NCBI GenBank assembly: GCA_002500745.1 | Contig: DLST01000010.1 | Span: forward strand, 434,001-498,000 | Source of the DNA: Sphingobacterium sp. UBA7855 | GTDB taxonomy: Bacteria > Bacteroidota > Bacteroidia > Sphingobacteriales > Sphingobacteriaceae | DNA length: 64,000 bases | Reading direction: 5' to 3' | Part shown: positions 16,790-26,432 of the stretch, piece by piece | How the letters are laid out: the number at the start of each line of letters is the position of its first letter | How positions within the stretch are numbered: the first letter of the stretch is position 1 | Translations under genes and position numbers: made by a program | Notes under the pieces: model-generated | What the model saw: only the letters and a program-made list of their open reading frames with translations | Databases searched by the model: none | What the model was told of the DNA's origin: nothing

Positions 16790-17209
16790 ATGAAAAAGAT
16801 CCTTATACTGAATGGCCCAAATTTGAATTTATTGGGTGTAAGAGAAAAATCAATTTATGGTAGCCAGGATTTCGTTAGCTATTTTGAAGCGCTTAAACAG
16901 CAGTTTGCAAGTTTGCAACTGCACTATTTTCAAAGCAACTCAGAAGGAGCTCTAATCGATAAGATCCACGAGGTTGGTTTCGACTTTGATGGAATTGTAT
17001 TAAATGCCGGAGCGTATACACATACCTCCGTTGCGCTTGGCGATGCGATTGCAGCTATTACAACTCCTGTTGTAGAGGTCCACATCAGTAATGTCCACCA
17101 AAGAGAAGAATTCCGCCATCATTCGTTTTTAGCGAAGAACTGTCAAGGCGTAATTTGTGGTTTTGGTTTGGACAGCTATCGATTAGGCATCGAAGCTCTT
17201 ATCAAATAA
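16790..17209 (+). CDS. aroQ: 3-Dehydroquinate dehydratase, type II
   Basis: The third shikimate-pathway enzyme, a dodecamer. The 139 residues are exact for the family and hold GPNLNLLGVRE, the flexible loop with Tyr (SIYGSQ), QSNSEGALIDKIHE, LNAGAYTHTSVAL and EVHISNVHQREEFRHHS, covering the active-site Tyr, Asn, His and Arg. The start at 16790 gives the canonical MKKILILNGPN; longer readings overlap the upstream barrel gene. It is likely cotranscribed with that gene. Confidence 0.95.
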   Translation: MKKILILNGPNLNLLGVREKSIYGSQDFVSYFEALKQQFASLQLHYFQSNSEGALIDKIHEVGFDFDGIVLNAGAYTHTSVALGDAIAAITTPVVEVHISNVHQREEFRHHSFLAKNCQGVICGFGLDSYRLGIEALIK

Positions 17210-17235
17210 AAAGCGGGAATTTTCCGCTTTTTTAT
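17208..17235. terminator. Bidirectional terminator between aroQ and ribF
   Basis: AAAAAGCGG pairs with CCGCTTTTTT around a GAATTTT loop. It separates the convergent aroQ and ribF genes. Confidence 0.8.
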
Positions 17236-17256
17236 TTGATAATTAATTACTCCATT

Positions 17257-18231
17257 CTAACCAATAAGAGTTCTAATTTGGGCTTCGTCTGATCTGATCT
17301 GCTCTCTCATTGCTTCTAACGATTCGAAACGTTCATCATGACGGATAAAATGAAGGAATTTTACACGCAGTGTTTTGCCGTAAATATCCTGATCGAAATC
17401 AAAGAGGCTGATTTCAATAGCTCGGTTCATACCATCGACGGTGGGTCTAGTTCCTATATACCCCATTCCTTTAGCAATTGAAATAGGGCTTTCTTCTTTG
17501 TATTCCCCAGTAGTAATGTTTTGGATGTGATTGTAGATATAGACCTCAACAGCATATATCCCATAAGCTGGTATAAGTTTATGCGGTTCGTGAACCTGTA
17601 AATTTGCCGTTGGAAATCCAATTGTACGTCCGATTTGGTCTCCTCTAATCACAGTACCTGTCAATTCGAAAGGATATCCCAAATATAGATTTGCCGTTTT
17701 TATGTCACCCTTTATAAGTGCTTCGCGTACCCGTGTGGAGGATACGGCAATATCATTAATATCCTGCTCGGGAATTTCGTCGACACTGTAATCAAATATG
17801 GAGGCAAACTGTTCTAAATCGCCCATACTTCCCTGTCGATCCTTTCCGAAATGGTGATCGTATCCTATTACAATTTTTTTTGTACCAAGTTTTCCCACAA
17901 GGACATTACTAATATATTCTTCTGGAGTTTGATTGGAAAAATCACGGGAAAAGGGAATTATGATTAAATGGTCAATGCCAACTTTACTCAGCTGACTGAC
18001 CTTTTCTTCGATATCATTGATTAAGCGCAAACTATCATCATCTGGATTGATAATCAAACGCGGGTGTGGAAAAAAAGTGAGCAAAATTGTCTCTCCACTG
18101 ATTTTATGAGCAGCTTCCTTTAAGTGAGCCAATATTTTTTGATGGCCAATATGAACACCGTCAAAAGTGCCGATGGTTACAACTGCATTTTCAATAGGTG
18201 AGAAATCATCTAAACTTCTGTAGATTTTCAT
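17257..18231 (-). CDS. ribF: Bifunctional riboflavin kinase / FAD synthetase
   Basis: Makes FMN and FAD. The N-terminal nucleotidyltransferase domain (about 1-185) has TIGTFDGVHIGHQKIL and IGYDHHFGKDRQGSM, and SSTRVREALIKGDI near its end. The C-terminal kinase domain has GTVIRGDQIGRTIGFPTAN with the PTAN signature. 324 residues is normal. It is the last gene of the ftsX-DUF3098-uppP-truB-ribF run on the minus strand; the truB-ribF gap is 55 bases. Confidence 0.95.
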   Translation of the reverse strand: MKIYRSLDDFSPIENAVVTIGTFDGVHIGHQKILAHLKEAAHKISGETILLTFFPHPRLIINPDDDSLRLINDIEEKVSQLSKVGIDHLIIIPFSRDFSNQTPEEYISNVLVGKLGTKKIVIGYDHHFGKDRQGSMGDLEQFASIFDYSVDEIPEQDINDIAVSSTRVREALIKGDIKTANLYLGYPFELTGTVIRGDQIGRTIGFPTANLQVHEPHKLIPAYGIYAVEVYIYNHIQNITTGEYKEESPISIAKGMGYIGTRPTVDGMNRAIEISLFDFDQDIYGKTLRVKFLHFIRHDERFESLEAMREQIRSDEAQIRTLIG

Positions 18232-18286
18232 TTATAGGAGTTTTTGCAAAAATAAGATAAAGTATCAATAAAATGGGTTGATAGAG

Positions 18287-19012
18287 TTATTTAATGATCT
18301 CTTTATGACGTTTTATTTCCGCGATAAGTTTTTCTAAATTCCAGGCATTTTCTACTGAATAATCCCCACTTTTGGTACGCCTCAAAGAACTTAGATGTGA
18401 TCCACTCTGTAAGGATTTTCCGAAGTCATAGGCCAAGGATCTAATGTATGTTCCCTTTGAACAGGATATGCGGAAATACACGTTGGGAAGCTCAATTTTT
18501 TCAATAAGAAAACTATTGATTCGAACTTGACGGGATTTTATTTCAACCTCTTCACCGCGGCGTGCTTTTTCATAGACCCGTTCGCCATTGATTTTTATAG
18601 CCGAATGAGCAGGAGGAAATTGTTGAATTTCGCCTTCAAATGCTTTTGCAGATTCCATTATCATATCGTCTGTAATATGATCGATAGGAAATGTTTCGTT
18701 AATTTCTGTTTCCAGATCATAGGAAGGCGTGGTAGCTCCCAATGTAATGGTTCCAGTGTATTCTTTGTCTTCGGCTTGGTAACTATCTATTTTCTTTGTG
18801 AATTTGCCTGTGCATACGATCAGTAAACCGGTCGCAAGCGGATCTAAAGTTCCTGCATGACCGACTTTTAATTTTAACGGCTTGATGGAGTTTCTGATTT
18901 TACCAACCACATCAAAACTAGTCCAAGTCAAAGGTTTATCAATCAACAGCATTTCTCCTTCAGCAAAATGAAACTTCGCTGAGTTTTCACTAACCTTTAT
19001 ATTTTCCATCAA
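18287..19012 (-). CDS. truB: tRNA pseudouridine-55 synthase
   Basis: Converts U55 of tRNA T-loops to pseudouridine. The 241 residues include LLIDKPLTWTSFDVVGKIRN and the catalytic VGHAGTLDPLATGLLIVCTG with its Asp in TLDPLA. They continue with QFPPAHSAIKINGERVYEKARRGEE and SCSKGTYIRSLAYDFG. A PUA-like extension is mostly absent, as in many Bacteroidota. It lies 6 bases after uppP in the same operon. Confidence 0.95.
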   Translation of the reverse strand: MMENIKVSENSAKFHFAEGEMLLIDKPLTWTSFDVVGKIRNSIKPLKLKVGHAGTLDPLATGLLIVCTGKFTKKIDSYQAEDKEYTGTITLGATTPSYDLETEINETFPIDHITDDMIMESAKAFEGEIQQFPPAHSAIKINGERVYEKARRGEEVEIKSRQVRINSFLIEKIELPNVYFRISCSKGTYIRSLAYDFGKSLQSGSHLSSLRRTKSGDYSVENAWNLEKLIAEIKRHKEIIK

Positions 19013-19018
19013 AAGATT

Positions 19019-19813
19019 TTAAATAATTTGTAAACTATGACCCGAAAGTAGGAGGGTAAGAATAATGACACCAACGATTATTCGATACCAACCAAATGCT
19101 TTAAAACCGTATTTAGTCAAGAAGCCGATAAAAGATTTAATCGCAACTATTGCGACAACGAAACCAATTAGATTGCCAATAATAAGCAAATTGAGCTCTT
19201 CCCCATTAAAGGTGTTCCCTTCTTTAAAGAACTTTAACAGCTTTACAGCAGAAGCACCAAACATCATCGGCAGGGCAAGAAAGAAGGAAAATTCTGCAGC
19301 AGCTTTACGTGTCAGTTTTTCGGCCATACCACCGATAATGGTACTAGCAGATCTTGAGGTACCGGGGATTAATGCAAGGCATTGATACACCCCAATCATA
19401 AAAGCTTGTTTGTATGAAACTTTGTCGGAATCTTCTACTGTAGGTTTGTTAAACCACCTGTCAACAAACAGTAATACTAAGCCGCCTACAACCAACATGA
19501 TCGCGACCATTAGCGGGCTTTCCAATAGGGAGTCGATATAATCGTTAAAAAGCAACCCTAACACGGATGCAGGAATAGCCGCAATGATCAATTTATAGTA
19601 AAATGAGAGCGATTTAAAAAAACGCTTGTAGTATAATACCAGAACGGACAATATCGTTCCCATCTGGATGACAATCGTAAATAACTTGACAAATGCCGAG
19701 GGCTGTATACCCATTAAGGCAGTGGCTATGATCATATGGCCTGTCGAAGACACAGGCAAAAACTCCGTTAATCCTTCAATGATAGCAAGGATAATCGCTT
19801 CAATAATAGACAT
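19019..19813 (-). CDS. uppP: Undecaprenyl-diphosphate phosphatase (BacA/UppP)
   Basis: An inner-membrane enzyme that recycles the C55 lipid carrier for cell-wall and glycan export. 264 residues and about eight helices. The two active-site loops are intact: EGLTEFLPVSSTGHM (15-29) and PGTSRSAST. It is placed between DUF3098 (22 bases upstream) and truB (6 bases downstream). Confidence 0.95.
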   Translation of the reverse strand: MSIIEAIILAIIEGLTEFLPVSSTGHMIIATALMGIQPSAFVKLFTIVIQMGTILSVLVLYYKRFFKSLSFYYKLIIAAIPASVLGLLFNDYIDSLLESPLMVAIMLVVGGLVLLFVDRWFNKPTVEDSDKVSYKQAFMIGVYQCLALIPGTSRSASTIIGGMAEKLTRKAAAEFSFFLALPMMFGASAVKLLKFFKEGNTFNGEELNLLIIGNLIGFVVAIVAIKSFIGFLTKYGFKAFGWYRIIVGVIILTLLLSGHSLQII

Positions 19814-19835
19814 CTTTTAGAATTAAGATTATACT

Positions 19836-20075
19836 TTAATTGGATTTGTTCTTGGGACGGTATAAAATTGCTGCAAAACCTATTGCAAAACCGAGAACAA
19901 CAACAATCGGCGCCAATGTAATTTTGGTAAAGCTATAAATATCGGTTTCACCGGACATCAATATAAATCCAATGATTACAACTAATACGCTAGCTATAAA
20001 CAGTTGGTAATTTATTTTGGAGAATACAAATGAACCTTTATTAACTGATTCAGTAGATTTCTTTATTTGAGCCAT
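19836..20075 (-). CDS. DUF3098 small membrane protein
   Basis: A 79-residue protein with two membrane helices (about 27-45 and 54-72), with IGFILMSG between the helical regions as in DUF3098. Function unknown. In Bacteroidota it is regularly found next to ftsX and uppP, and here it lies 3 bases after ftsX, so a link to the divisome or cell envelope is a reasonable guess. Confidence 0.85.
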   Translation of the reverse strand: MAQIKKSTESVNKGSFVFSKINYQLFIASVLVVIIGFILMSGETDIYSFTKITLAPIVVVLGFAIGFAAILYRPKNKSN

Positions 20076-20078
20076 TTT

Positions 20079-20957
20079 TTATCTGTATAAATCGTTAGAT
20101 TGTGCCTTTAAGTATTTTGTTACTGCGAAATAAGTGCTAAGTCCCGAAATGAGAATCCCAATGAGGATTACTCCTAAAAATATCACAGCAAATTCAAACC
20201 AGTTACGTAAAAATACCAGTTCAGGTATTTGCTGTTGCGCAAACTTCAAGGTTAAAATAAGCAGTAGAATCGCGATCAAGGAACCGAGCAAACCATGAAT
20301 AATACCATACGTTATAAATGGTTTACGGATAAAGTTTTTAGTAGCCCCAATAAGCTGCATACTTTTAATTAAGAAACGTTGGGAGTAAATAGCAAGACGT
20401 ATCGTGTTGTTAATTAAAGCGACTGCGATAATTAGCAGGATAACAGCAAATGCAAGTACAATCACCCCTATGATCCGGACGTTTTTGTTCACCATGTCGA
20501 TCAGAGACTCCTGATAAACCACCTCTTTAATTTTATTGTTTTTGGAGATTTTTTCAATAAAAGTTTTAATACTATCTGTATTGGCATAATTCTCTTTCAT
20601 ATAAACATCCAATGAAGGTAAAAGAGGGTTATGCCCCAGATACTGTACGAAATCTTCGCCAAGGTCTTCCTTTAGATTTTTTGCTGCTAACTCTTTACTG
20701 ATATATTCGGTACGAAGCACATAGGTGTCTTTCTCGAGATCTTTTTGCAATGAAAGAACATCACCTTCGCTCGTACCATCGTTCACGATGACATTTAAGA
20801 CGATATTTTCCTTAACGTATTTCGAAAGATTTTTAGCATGCACCAAGAGCAATCCCAACATACCTGTTACCAATAACACTAGAGCGATACTAATAACCGT
20901 AGATACATATACAGATTTTGTTTTTCTTTTTTGTGTGCTTAATTCGTATTCTGACAT
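20079..20957 (-). CDS. ftsX: Cell division protein FtsX
   Basis: The permease-like subunit of FtsEX, which triggers peptidoglycan hydrolases at the septum. The 292 residues have a short cytosolic N-terminus, TM1 (about 20-40) and an extracellular domain with the LPSLDVYMKENY stretch. Three C-terminal helices follow, with FSX-type IIGVIVLAFAVILLIIAVAL. FtsE is not adjacent, which is common in this phylum. It leads the minus-strand operon that ends with ribF. Confidence 0.92.
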   Translation of the reverse strand: MSEYELSTQKRKTKSVYVSTVISIALVLLVTGMLGLLLVHAKNLSKYVKENIVLNVIVNDGTSEGDVLSLQKDLEKDTYVLRTEYISKELAAKNLKEDLGEDFVQYLGHNPLLPSLDVYMKENYANTDSIKTFIEKISKNNKIKEVVYQESLIDMVNKNVRIIGVIVLAFAVILLIIAVALINNTIRLAIYSQRFLIKSMQLIGATKNFIRKPFITYGIIHGLLGSLIAILLLILTLKFAQQQIPELVFLRNWFEFAVIFLGVILIGILISGLSTYFAVTKYLKAQSNDLYR

Positions 20958-21174
20958 AATAAGCGAAAATTTATTTGCGAAAGTAACTATTTGAGTGGAA
21001 GATTTCGAATTAATCTTGTAATTACTTTGATAAAAATCAATTCGAACCCTGTTTTCTACCTATGCTTAATTAACTTTTCAATACTATAATTTATTGTTCA
21101 AACTACAAAACTTTTATCACATTTCAGTATTAAATCGTAATTTCGCCAGTCATAAAAATTCCTTAAGAATAAAA

Positions 21175-23958
21175 ATGGAGTATAATCACAAATCATTAGA
21201 GAAAAAGTGGCAAAAATTTTGGGCGGATCATCAAACGTTTAAAACTTCTGATACGCAACAAAAGCCAAAATACTATGTATTGGATATGTTTCCTTATCCT
21301 TCCGGAGCGGGGTTGCACGTTGGTCATCCGCTGGGCTATATTGCTTCGGATATCTTTTCAAGGTATAAACGTTTAAAAGGTTTTAATGTGTTGCATCCGA
21401 TGGGGTATGATTCTTTTGGTCTTCCTGCGGAGCAATATGCGATTCAAACGGGCCAGCATCCAGCCGTAACGACTGAAGTCAATATCAATCGTTATCGGGA
21501 ACAGATGGATAACATTGGATTCTCTTTTGATTGGAGCCGGGAAGTGCGTACTTCAGATCCTTCCTATTACAAATGGACGCAGTGGATTTTTATGAGATTA
21601 TTTGATTCTTGGTATAATAAAGAATCGGATAAAGCCGAACCGATCGAAACGTTGATGGCGAGGTTTGCTACAAATGGATCTGCTGCTATTGCAGCGGTTG
21701 CTGATGAGGACGTTTTGGAATTTAGCGCTGAAGATTGGAAATCTTTTGATGAAGAAAAACAACAACGTGAATTGCTGAAGTACCGGATTGCTTATTTACG
21801 AGAAAGTACAGTAAATTGGTGTGCTGCGCTGGGAACTGTATTAGCGAATGATGAGGTAATCAATGGGGTTTCTGAGCGTGGAGGATATCCCGTCGAGCAA
21901 AAGAAGATGATGCAATGGTCTATGCGGATCACAGCTTATGCTGATCGGCTCCTGAGAGGGTTGGATACGGTTGATTGGCCCGAACCTTTGGTAGAAATGC
22001 AACGTAACTGGATCGGAAAATCGGTGGGTGCTTCCGTGAAATTCCCCGTACCACAATTAGATACGGTCATCGAAGTTTTTACGACACGTGTAGATACTAT
22101 TTTTGGCGTTTCATTTGTCGTTTTAGCTCCAGAGCACGAATTGGTATCAGCATTAACTACCCCTCAGCAACAATCCGAGGTAAGTGCCTATATTGAGAAA
22201 ACTTCCAAAAAGTCTGAATTGGATCGTATGGCCGATACGAAAACAGTTTCAGGGGCTTTTACGGGTTCGTATGCCAAGCACCCACTTTCGGGACAAGACG
22301 TACAGATTTGGATCGCAGATTATGTATTAGCCAGTTATGGAACAGGCGCTGTCATGGCTGTACCTAGTGGCGATCAACGGGATTATGTATTCGCTAAGCA
22401 CTTTGATCTTCCTATTATTCCTATTTCAGATACTCAAAATATTGAAGAAGAAGCTGATCCCAATAAGGATGGGAAATATATTAATTCCGATTTTATCAAT
22501 GGTATGACTTATCAAGAAGCTGTACCTGCTTTAATTGCCAAGTTGGAGGCGATCAAATTGGGTAAAGCGAAAATAAACTTCCGTATGCGGGATGCCATTT
22601 TTGGACGTCAGCGCTATTGGGGCGAACCCGTGCCTGTATACTTTAAAAATGGATTACCTTATTTAATTAAAGAAGAAGAATTGCCTCTCTTATTGCCGGA
22701 AGTTGATAAATATTTGCCAACGGAATCAGGCGAACCCCCTTTAGCAAGAGCAAAAGGTTGGAAATATGAAGATCAATATGAGTATGAATTGAGTACAATG
22801 CCCGGATGGGCAGGCTCTTCATGGTATTGGTTTAGATATATGGATCCGAAAAACGACGGTGACTTTGCGTCCAAAGAAGCTGTAGACTATTGGAAAGCAG
22901 TAGATTTATATATCGGTGGTTCGGAGCATGCTACCGGGCACCTATTGTATTCGCGCTTTTGGAATAAATTCTTAAAAGATTTGGGCTACCAGAACGAGGA
23001 AGAGCCATTCCGTAAATTGATTAATCAAGGAATGATTCAAGGGCGCTCTAATTTTGTGTATCGTGTGTTGGATGAAGAGGGTAGAGGTACAAATCAATTT
23101 GTGTCTTACGGGCTGAGAGATGAATATAAAACTATACCGTTACATGTTGACGTAAATATTGTACAAAATGATGTGTTGGATTTAGAAAAATTCAAAAACT
23201 TCAGACCTGATTTTTCAAATGCTGAATTTGTATTGGAGAATGGCAAGTATATCTGCGGTAGCGAGGTGGAGAAAATGTCGAAGTCCAAATTCAATGTTGT
23301 CAATCCAGATGATATTATCGAATCTTATGGAGCGGACACACTGCGGCTGTACGAAATGTTTTTGGGGCCTTTGGAGCAAGCTAAGCCTTGGAATACTAAT
23401 GGTATAGAAGGAGTTTATAAATTCTTACGTAAGGTATGGCGTCTGTTTCATGATGCAGAGGGTAATTTCAATGTTTCCGACGAAGAGCCTACAAAAGCAG
23501 AATTTAAAGCCTTACATAAAATTATTAAAAAGGTGGAAGACGATATTGAGCGTTTTTCTTTCAATACTTCGGTTTCTGCATTTATGATCTGTGTGAATGA
23601 CTTAACAGATTTAAAATGCAATAAGCGACAGATACTGGAACAATTCATTATCACCCTCCAACCGTATGCACCCCACATTACGGAAGAGCTGTGGACGCTA
23701 TTAGGGAATGAAGCCGGTACACTTTCTTCTGCTTCTTACCCTATATTTAGACCGGAATATTTAGTCGAATCAGAATTTGCGTATCCGGTATCCTTCAACG
23801 GAAAGATGAAATTCAATCTATCGTTAGCGCTCGATCTAGATCAAAAGACGATCGAAGATATCATCAGATCACATGCCGATGTACAACGTCATCTAGATGG
23901 GAAAGCCATAAAAAAGATTATTTTTGTTAAAGGGAAAATAATCAATATTGTGGTCTAA
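21175..23958 (+). CDS. leuS: Leucyl-tRNA synthetase
   Basis: A class I synthetase of 927 residues. The HIGH-type motif is [16 protein letters not shown] and the KMSKS loop is [16 protein letters not shown]. The CP1 editing domain with [20 protein letters not shown] lies between them, and the anticodon-binding region follows. A longer CP/insertion near 140-190 with several acidic residues is normal for Bacteroidota LeuRS. The ATG at 21175 ([16 protein letters not shown]) is the homologous start; the upstream codons are extra. Confidence 0.97.
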   Translation: MEYNHKSLEKKWQKFWADHQTFKTSDTQQKPKYYVLDMFPYPSGAGLHVGHPLGYIASDIFSRYKRLKGFNVLHPMGYDSFGLPAEQYAIQTGQHPAVTTEVNINRYREQMDNIGFSFDWSREVRTSDPSYYKWTQWIFMRLFDSWYNKESDKAEPIETLMARFATNGSAAIAAVADEDVLEFSAEDWKSFDEEKQQRELLKYRIAYLRESTVNWCAALGTVLANDEVINGVSERGGYPVEQKKMMQWSMRITAYADRLLRGLDTVDWPEPLVEMQRNWIGKSVGASVKFPVPQLDTVIEVFTTRVDTIFGVSFVVLAPEHELVSALTTPQQQSEVSAYIEKTSKKSELDRMADTKTVSGAFTGSYAKHPLSGQDVQIWIADYVLASYGTGAVMAVPSGDQRDYVFAKHFDLPIIPISDTQNIEEEADPNKDGKYINSDFINGMTYQEAVPALIAKLEAIKLGKAKINFRMRDAIFGRQRYWGEPVPVYFKNGLPYLIKEEELPLLLPEVDKYLPTESGEPPLARAKGWKYEDQYEYELSTMPGWAGSSWYWFRYMDPKNDGDFASKEAVDYWKAVDLYIGGSEHATGHLLYSRFWNKFLKDLGYQNEEEPFRKLINQGMIQGRSNFVYRVLDEEGRGTNQFVSYGLRDEYKTIPLHVDVNIVQNDVLDLEKFKNFRPDFSNAEFVLENGKYICGSEVEKMSKSKFNVVNPDDIIESYGADTLRLYEMFLGPLEQAKPWNTNGIEGVYKFLRKVWRLFHDAEGNFNVSDEEPTKAEFKALHKIIKKVEDDIERFSFNTSVSAFMICVNDLTDLKCNKRQILEQFIITLQPYAPHITEELWTLLGNEAGTLSSASYPIFRPEYLVESEFAYPVSFNGKMKFNLSLALDLDQKTIEDIIRSHADVQRHLDGKAIKKIIFVKGKIINIVV

Positions 23959-23976
23959 CCAGATTCACTTTCCAAT

Positions 23977-24017
23977 AAAAAAGCCGTTTTATCATAAAGA
24001 TAAAACGGCTTTTTTAT
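23977..24017. terminator. Bidirectional terminator between leuS and a GNAT gene
   Basis: AAAAGCCGTTTTATC pairs with GATAAAACGGCTTTT, flanked by A and T runs. It serves leuS (plus) and overlaps the stop codon of the convergent gene (minus). Confidence 0.9.
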
Positions 24018-24295
24018 GCTAATACATCTTGAAACGCTATTGTCTTTTCAAAGATTGCTTTCGCATATGGGCAATTGGGAACAATTTTAGCGTCGTTCTT
24101 TCGTGCATAGTCAACTGCCTCCAGTACTAATTTTTTGCCTACACTCATTCCTCTGTATTCTTCGTGCACTTCCGTGTGGTCAATCGAAAATTCATGATCG
24201 TTTTGCCACGTATACTCTAAAATTCCGGCTTCATTATTTTCAACCTCTGCAACGAAATTACCTCTTTGGTCTGTCTCAATGTTTTTTATCTCCAT
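24014..24295 (-). CDS. Small GNAT-like N-acetyltransferase (NATD1/YjdJ type)
   Basis: A 93-residue minimal acetyltransferase fold. It holds the EGILEYTW-like strand (AGILEYTWQN) and IDHTEVHEEYRGMSVGKKLV, with the acetyl-CoA loop at EYRGMSVGKKL. The C-terminal ARKNDAKIVPNCPYAKAIFE has the conserved Pro-x-Cys-x-Tyr-Ala. The substrate is unknown. It is convergent with leuS and monocistronic. Confidence 0.88.
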   Translation of the reverse strand: MEIKNIETDQRGNFVAEVENNEAGILEYTWQNDHEFSIDHTEVHEEYRGMSVGKKLVLEAVDYARKNDAKIVPNCPYAKAIFEKTIAFQDVLA

Positions 24296-24482
24296 AATTT
24301 TTTTAAAAAATAACGTCTTAAAGGACGTTTTGTTTTATGTAATTTTTAATTTTTTGCTCACTGTCATGTTTGTCTAATTCGCACTACTTTTCCATCTACT
24401 GATAATTAAAGCAAAACACCTATTGTCGTGGGCCAGCAAAGCGAATAAGGATAGGCAATATGCATTTTTAAAGAATTTTTCG

Positions 24483-24490
24483 TATATTTG
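24483..24490 (+). promoter_or_regulatory. -7 promoter box of the cold-shock-domain gene
   Basis: TATATTTG fits the Bacteroidota -7 element TAnnTTTG. Initiation near 24495 would leave a leader of about 90 bases before the ATG at 24587, in keeping with long cold-shock mRNA leaders. No clear TTTG lies at the expected -33 position. Confidence 0.5.
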
Positions 24491-24586
24491 CAATTATCTC
24501 CTTAGAATACATCGCATTTTTATCTTTTCAACGAAGCTCTAAAGGTCCGAAACCTCCACGGGAACATTTACTTTAATCGATATTGA

Positions 24587-25012
24587 ATGAGCAAAAGCCA
24601 AATCACATTTAACAAAAAAGAACGAGAAAAAAAGAAATTACTCAAGAAGCAGCAAAAAAATGAGAAAAAGGAATTCAATAAAACAAACAATGACAAGGGA
24701 AAATCTTTGGAAGAATTGTTTGCTTATGTTGATGAAAATGGGAATATCTCAGACAGACCTGCAATAAAATTGAAAGAAGGTGAGAGTCCAAGTATGGTCT
24801 CAAATCATCATGATGAGTATTCCTTTGGAAAAGTTGTCCACTATAATAACGATTCCAACTATGGATTCATCAGAGACAACGAAACCCAGCAATCTGTTTA
24901 TTTCAACGACCGTTTGGTCGGGCAGAAATTGAATTTGAATCAGAAAGTGAAGTTTAAATTTAAGAGTGCTAAGCAAGGCGCGCAAGTGACTGAAGTCTTG
25001 ATCGAATACTAG
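24587..25012 (+). CDS. Cold-shock-domain protein with Lys-rich N-terminus
   Basis: A 141-residue RNA-binding protein. Residues 1-45 are Lys/Glu-rich (runs of KKREKKKLLKKQQ type) and probably helical or disordered. Residues about 78-141 are a cold-shock domain with SFGKVVHYNNDSNYGFI and SVYFNDRLVG, the RNP1- and RNP2-like strands. It is likely an RNA chaperone; I recall similar extended CSD proteins linked to DEAD-box helicases in this phylum. A terminator follows. Confidence 0.85.
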   Translation: MSKSQITFNKKEREKKKLLKKQQKNEKKEFNKTNNDKGKSLEELFAYVDENGNISDRPAIKLKEGESPSMVSNHHDEYSFGKVVHYNNDSNYGFIRDNETQQSVYFNDRLVGQKLNLNQKVKFKFKSAKQGAQVTEVLIEY

Positions 25013-25055
25013 AAGAAAAAACACTGCAAATTTCAGGTGTTTATGATAGTAAGGC

Positions 25056-25102
25056 CCTTTGTTTGATGTCAAAGTTGTTGAAGTCAAACAAAGGTTTTTT
25101 TT
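25056..25102 (+). terminator. Terminator after the cold-shock-domain gene
   Basis: CCTTTGTTTGA pairs with TCAAACAAAGG (about 25056-25066 and 25084-25094), followed by eight T. Confidence 0.85.
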
Positions 25103-25194
25103 GCATGTACAAATACTTTGCGCAGGAAGCTGACCTATCGTACTAATAGGATTTATTATACGGTTATAAGCTTCATTTTTGCACAGCTTTCATA

Positions 25195-25701
25195 TTACCC
25201 ATTAGTTTTCCATTCAGATTTCCTAATCTGCATGTTGAGGCTTTTCCAGGTTTCATCCCCAATGGATACTTCCGAACTAATGTTTTCGTTGATCCGAAAA
25301 CCTACTTCTTGATAGCATCGAATGGCATTGACATTCCATTCATAGACATTTAGATCAGCTATGCCATAGTTACCGTCTATAAAAAGTAGCTTCAGGAGTG
25401 CATTTACAGTGCTTTTGCCATAGCCTCTATTCCGGTCAGAGCTTTTCGCAATTAAAATACGGCAAAGTCTTGGGGTATTCCGCTCGAAGTTTAATTCACA
25501 ATGACCAATAATTTCTTTAGTTGCTGTATCAGTTATTTTAAAGATTTGTCGCTTTGGATCTGTAATGTATTTTTCAAGTTGCTGGTCGGTAATCGGAAAA
25601 GCAAAATAAGGGCCTGCAAACTGTAAGAGTTCACGCGCTGATCCAATCCACGATTTAAATAGTGTGAAATCTGACTTTTCGAATTGAATAAGTGTTACCA
25701 T
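25195..25701 (-). CDS. GNAT N-acetyltransferase (RimJ/RimL-like)
   Basis: A 168-residue acetyltransferase. Visible are FKSWIGSARELLQFAGPYFA near the start, EIIGHCELNF in the central strand, and the acetyl-CoA loop RNRGYGKSTVNALLKLLF. VYEWNVNAIRCYQEVGFRIN near the C-terminus is typical of RimJ/RimL and antibiotic N-acetyltransferase relatives. The substrate cannot be named. The start MVTLIQFEKSDF at 25701 is preferred; the upstream codons overlap the divergent promoter region. Confidence 0.88.
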   Translation of the reverse strand: MVTLIQFEKSDFTLFKSWIGSARELLQFAGPYFAFPITDQQLEKYITDPKRQIFKITDTATKEIIGHCELNFERNTPRLCRILIAKSSDRNRGYGKSTVNALLKLLFIDGNYGIADLNVYEWNVNAIRCYQEVGFRINENISSEVSIGDETWKSLNMQIRKSEWKTNG

Positions 25702-25823
25702 TATTGTTGTTTTTTTTGTAGCCATTCCGATAGCGCAGGTCCAATTTATACAATTTTTGGCAACCGATTCCAAAGATGTCCGCTAATTTCACGAAATTCA
25801 CACAAAATTTAGTACAGGACATT

Positions 25824-26303
25824 ATGCCGCAGCTTATTTTTGATACCTTTATAGAGGCTCCTTTGTCTGTGGTTTTCGACCTGGCACGTAGTATTGATCT
25901 GCATAAGTATTCTGCAAAGAAGACTGGAGAGGAGTCAATTGGAGGGGTGACGACTGGTTTGATCGAGATGGGGCAGCAGGTTAGGTGGCGTGCAAGACAT
26001 TTCGGGGTCAGGCAAACGTTAACTGTGCGGATAACAGCCATGGAACGGCCTTATTTTTTTGAAGATAAAATGGTCCACGGGATGTTTTATTCCATGGAAC
26101 ATCAGCATTTCTTCGAAGAAGTTGAACATGGAAAAATAATCATGCGCGATATTTTTAATTTCGAAGCACCGTTTGGTGTTCTGGGAAAATTTGCGGAATC
26201 TCTCTTTTTAACACGTTATATGCGAAAGTTTATTGAAGAGCGCAATCAGGTAATCAAAGAAGTTGCTGAATCTGGTCGTTATGTGGACTATATACCCGAA
26301 TAG
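25824..26303 (+). CDS. SRPBCC-superfamily protein
   Basis: A 159-residue START/Bet v1-like hydrophobic-pocket protein, of the type annotated as ligand-binding SRPBCC or COG4276. It opens with LIFDTFIEAPLSVVFDLARS and DLHKYSAKKTGEESIGGVTT. Later come GQQVRWRARHFGVRQTLTVR and FNFEAPFGVLGKFAE. The ligand is unknown. The ATG at 25824 (MPQLIFDT) gives the usual family N-terminus. It is divergent from the GNAT gene. Confidence 0.82.
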   Translation: MPQLIFDTFIEAPLSVVFDLARSIDLHKYSAKKTGEESIGGVTTGLIEMGQQVRWRARHFGVRQTLTVRITAMERPYFFEDKMVHGMFYSMEHQHFFEEVEHGKIIMRDIFNFEAPFGVLGKFAESLFLTRYMRKFIEERNQVIKEVAESGRYVDYIPE

Positions 26304-26432
26304 CTTTTTTACTAGAAGCGAAAGATTGATCGCCTTCGGTTAGCGCATTTTGCTATTGGTCTAAAATCTTATCAAGGGTAGTGTTGACCTTTCCTATTGT
26401 TCTCCCGAAAAAATCCCTGAGATCCCCTGTAT

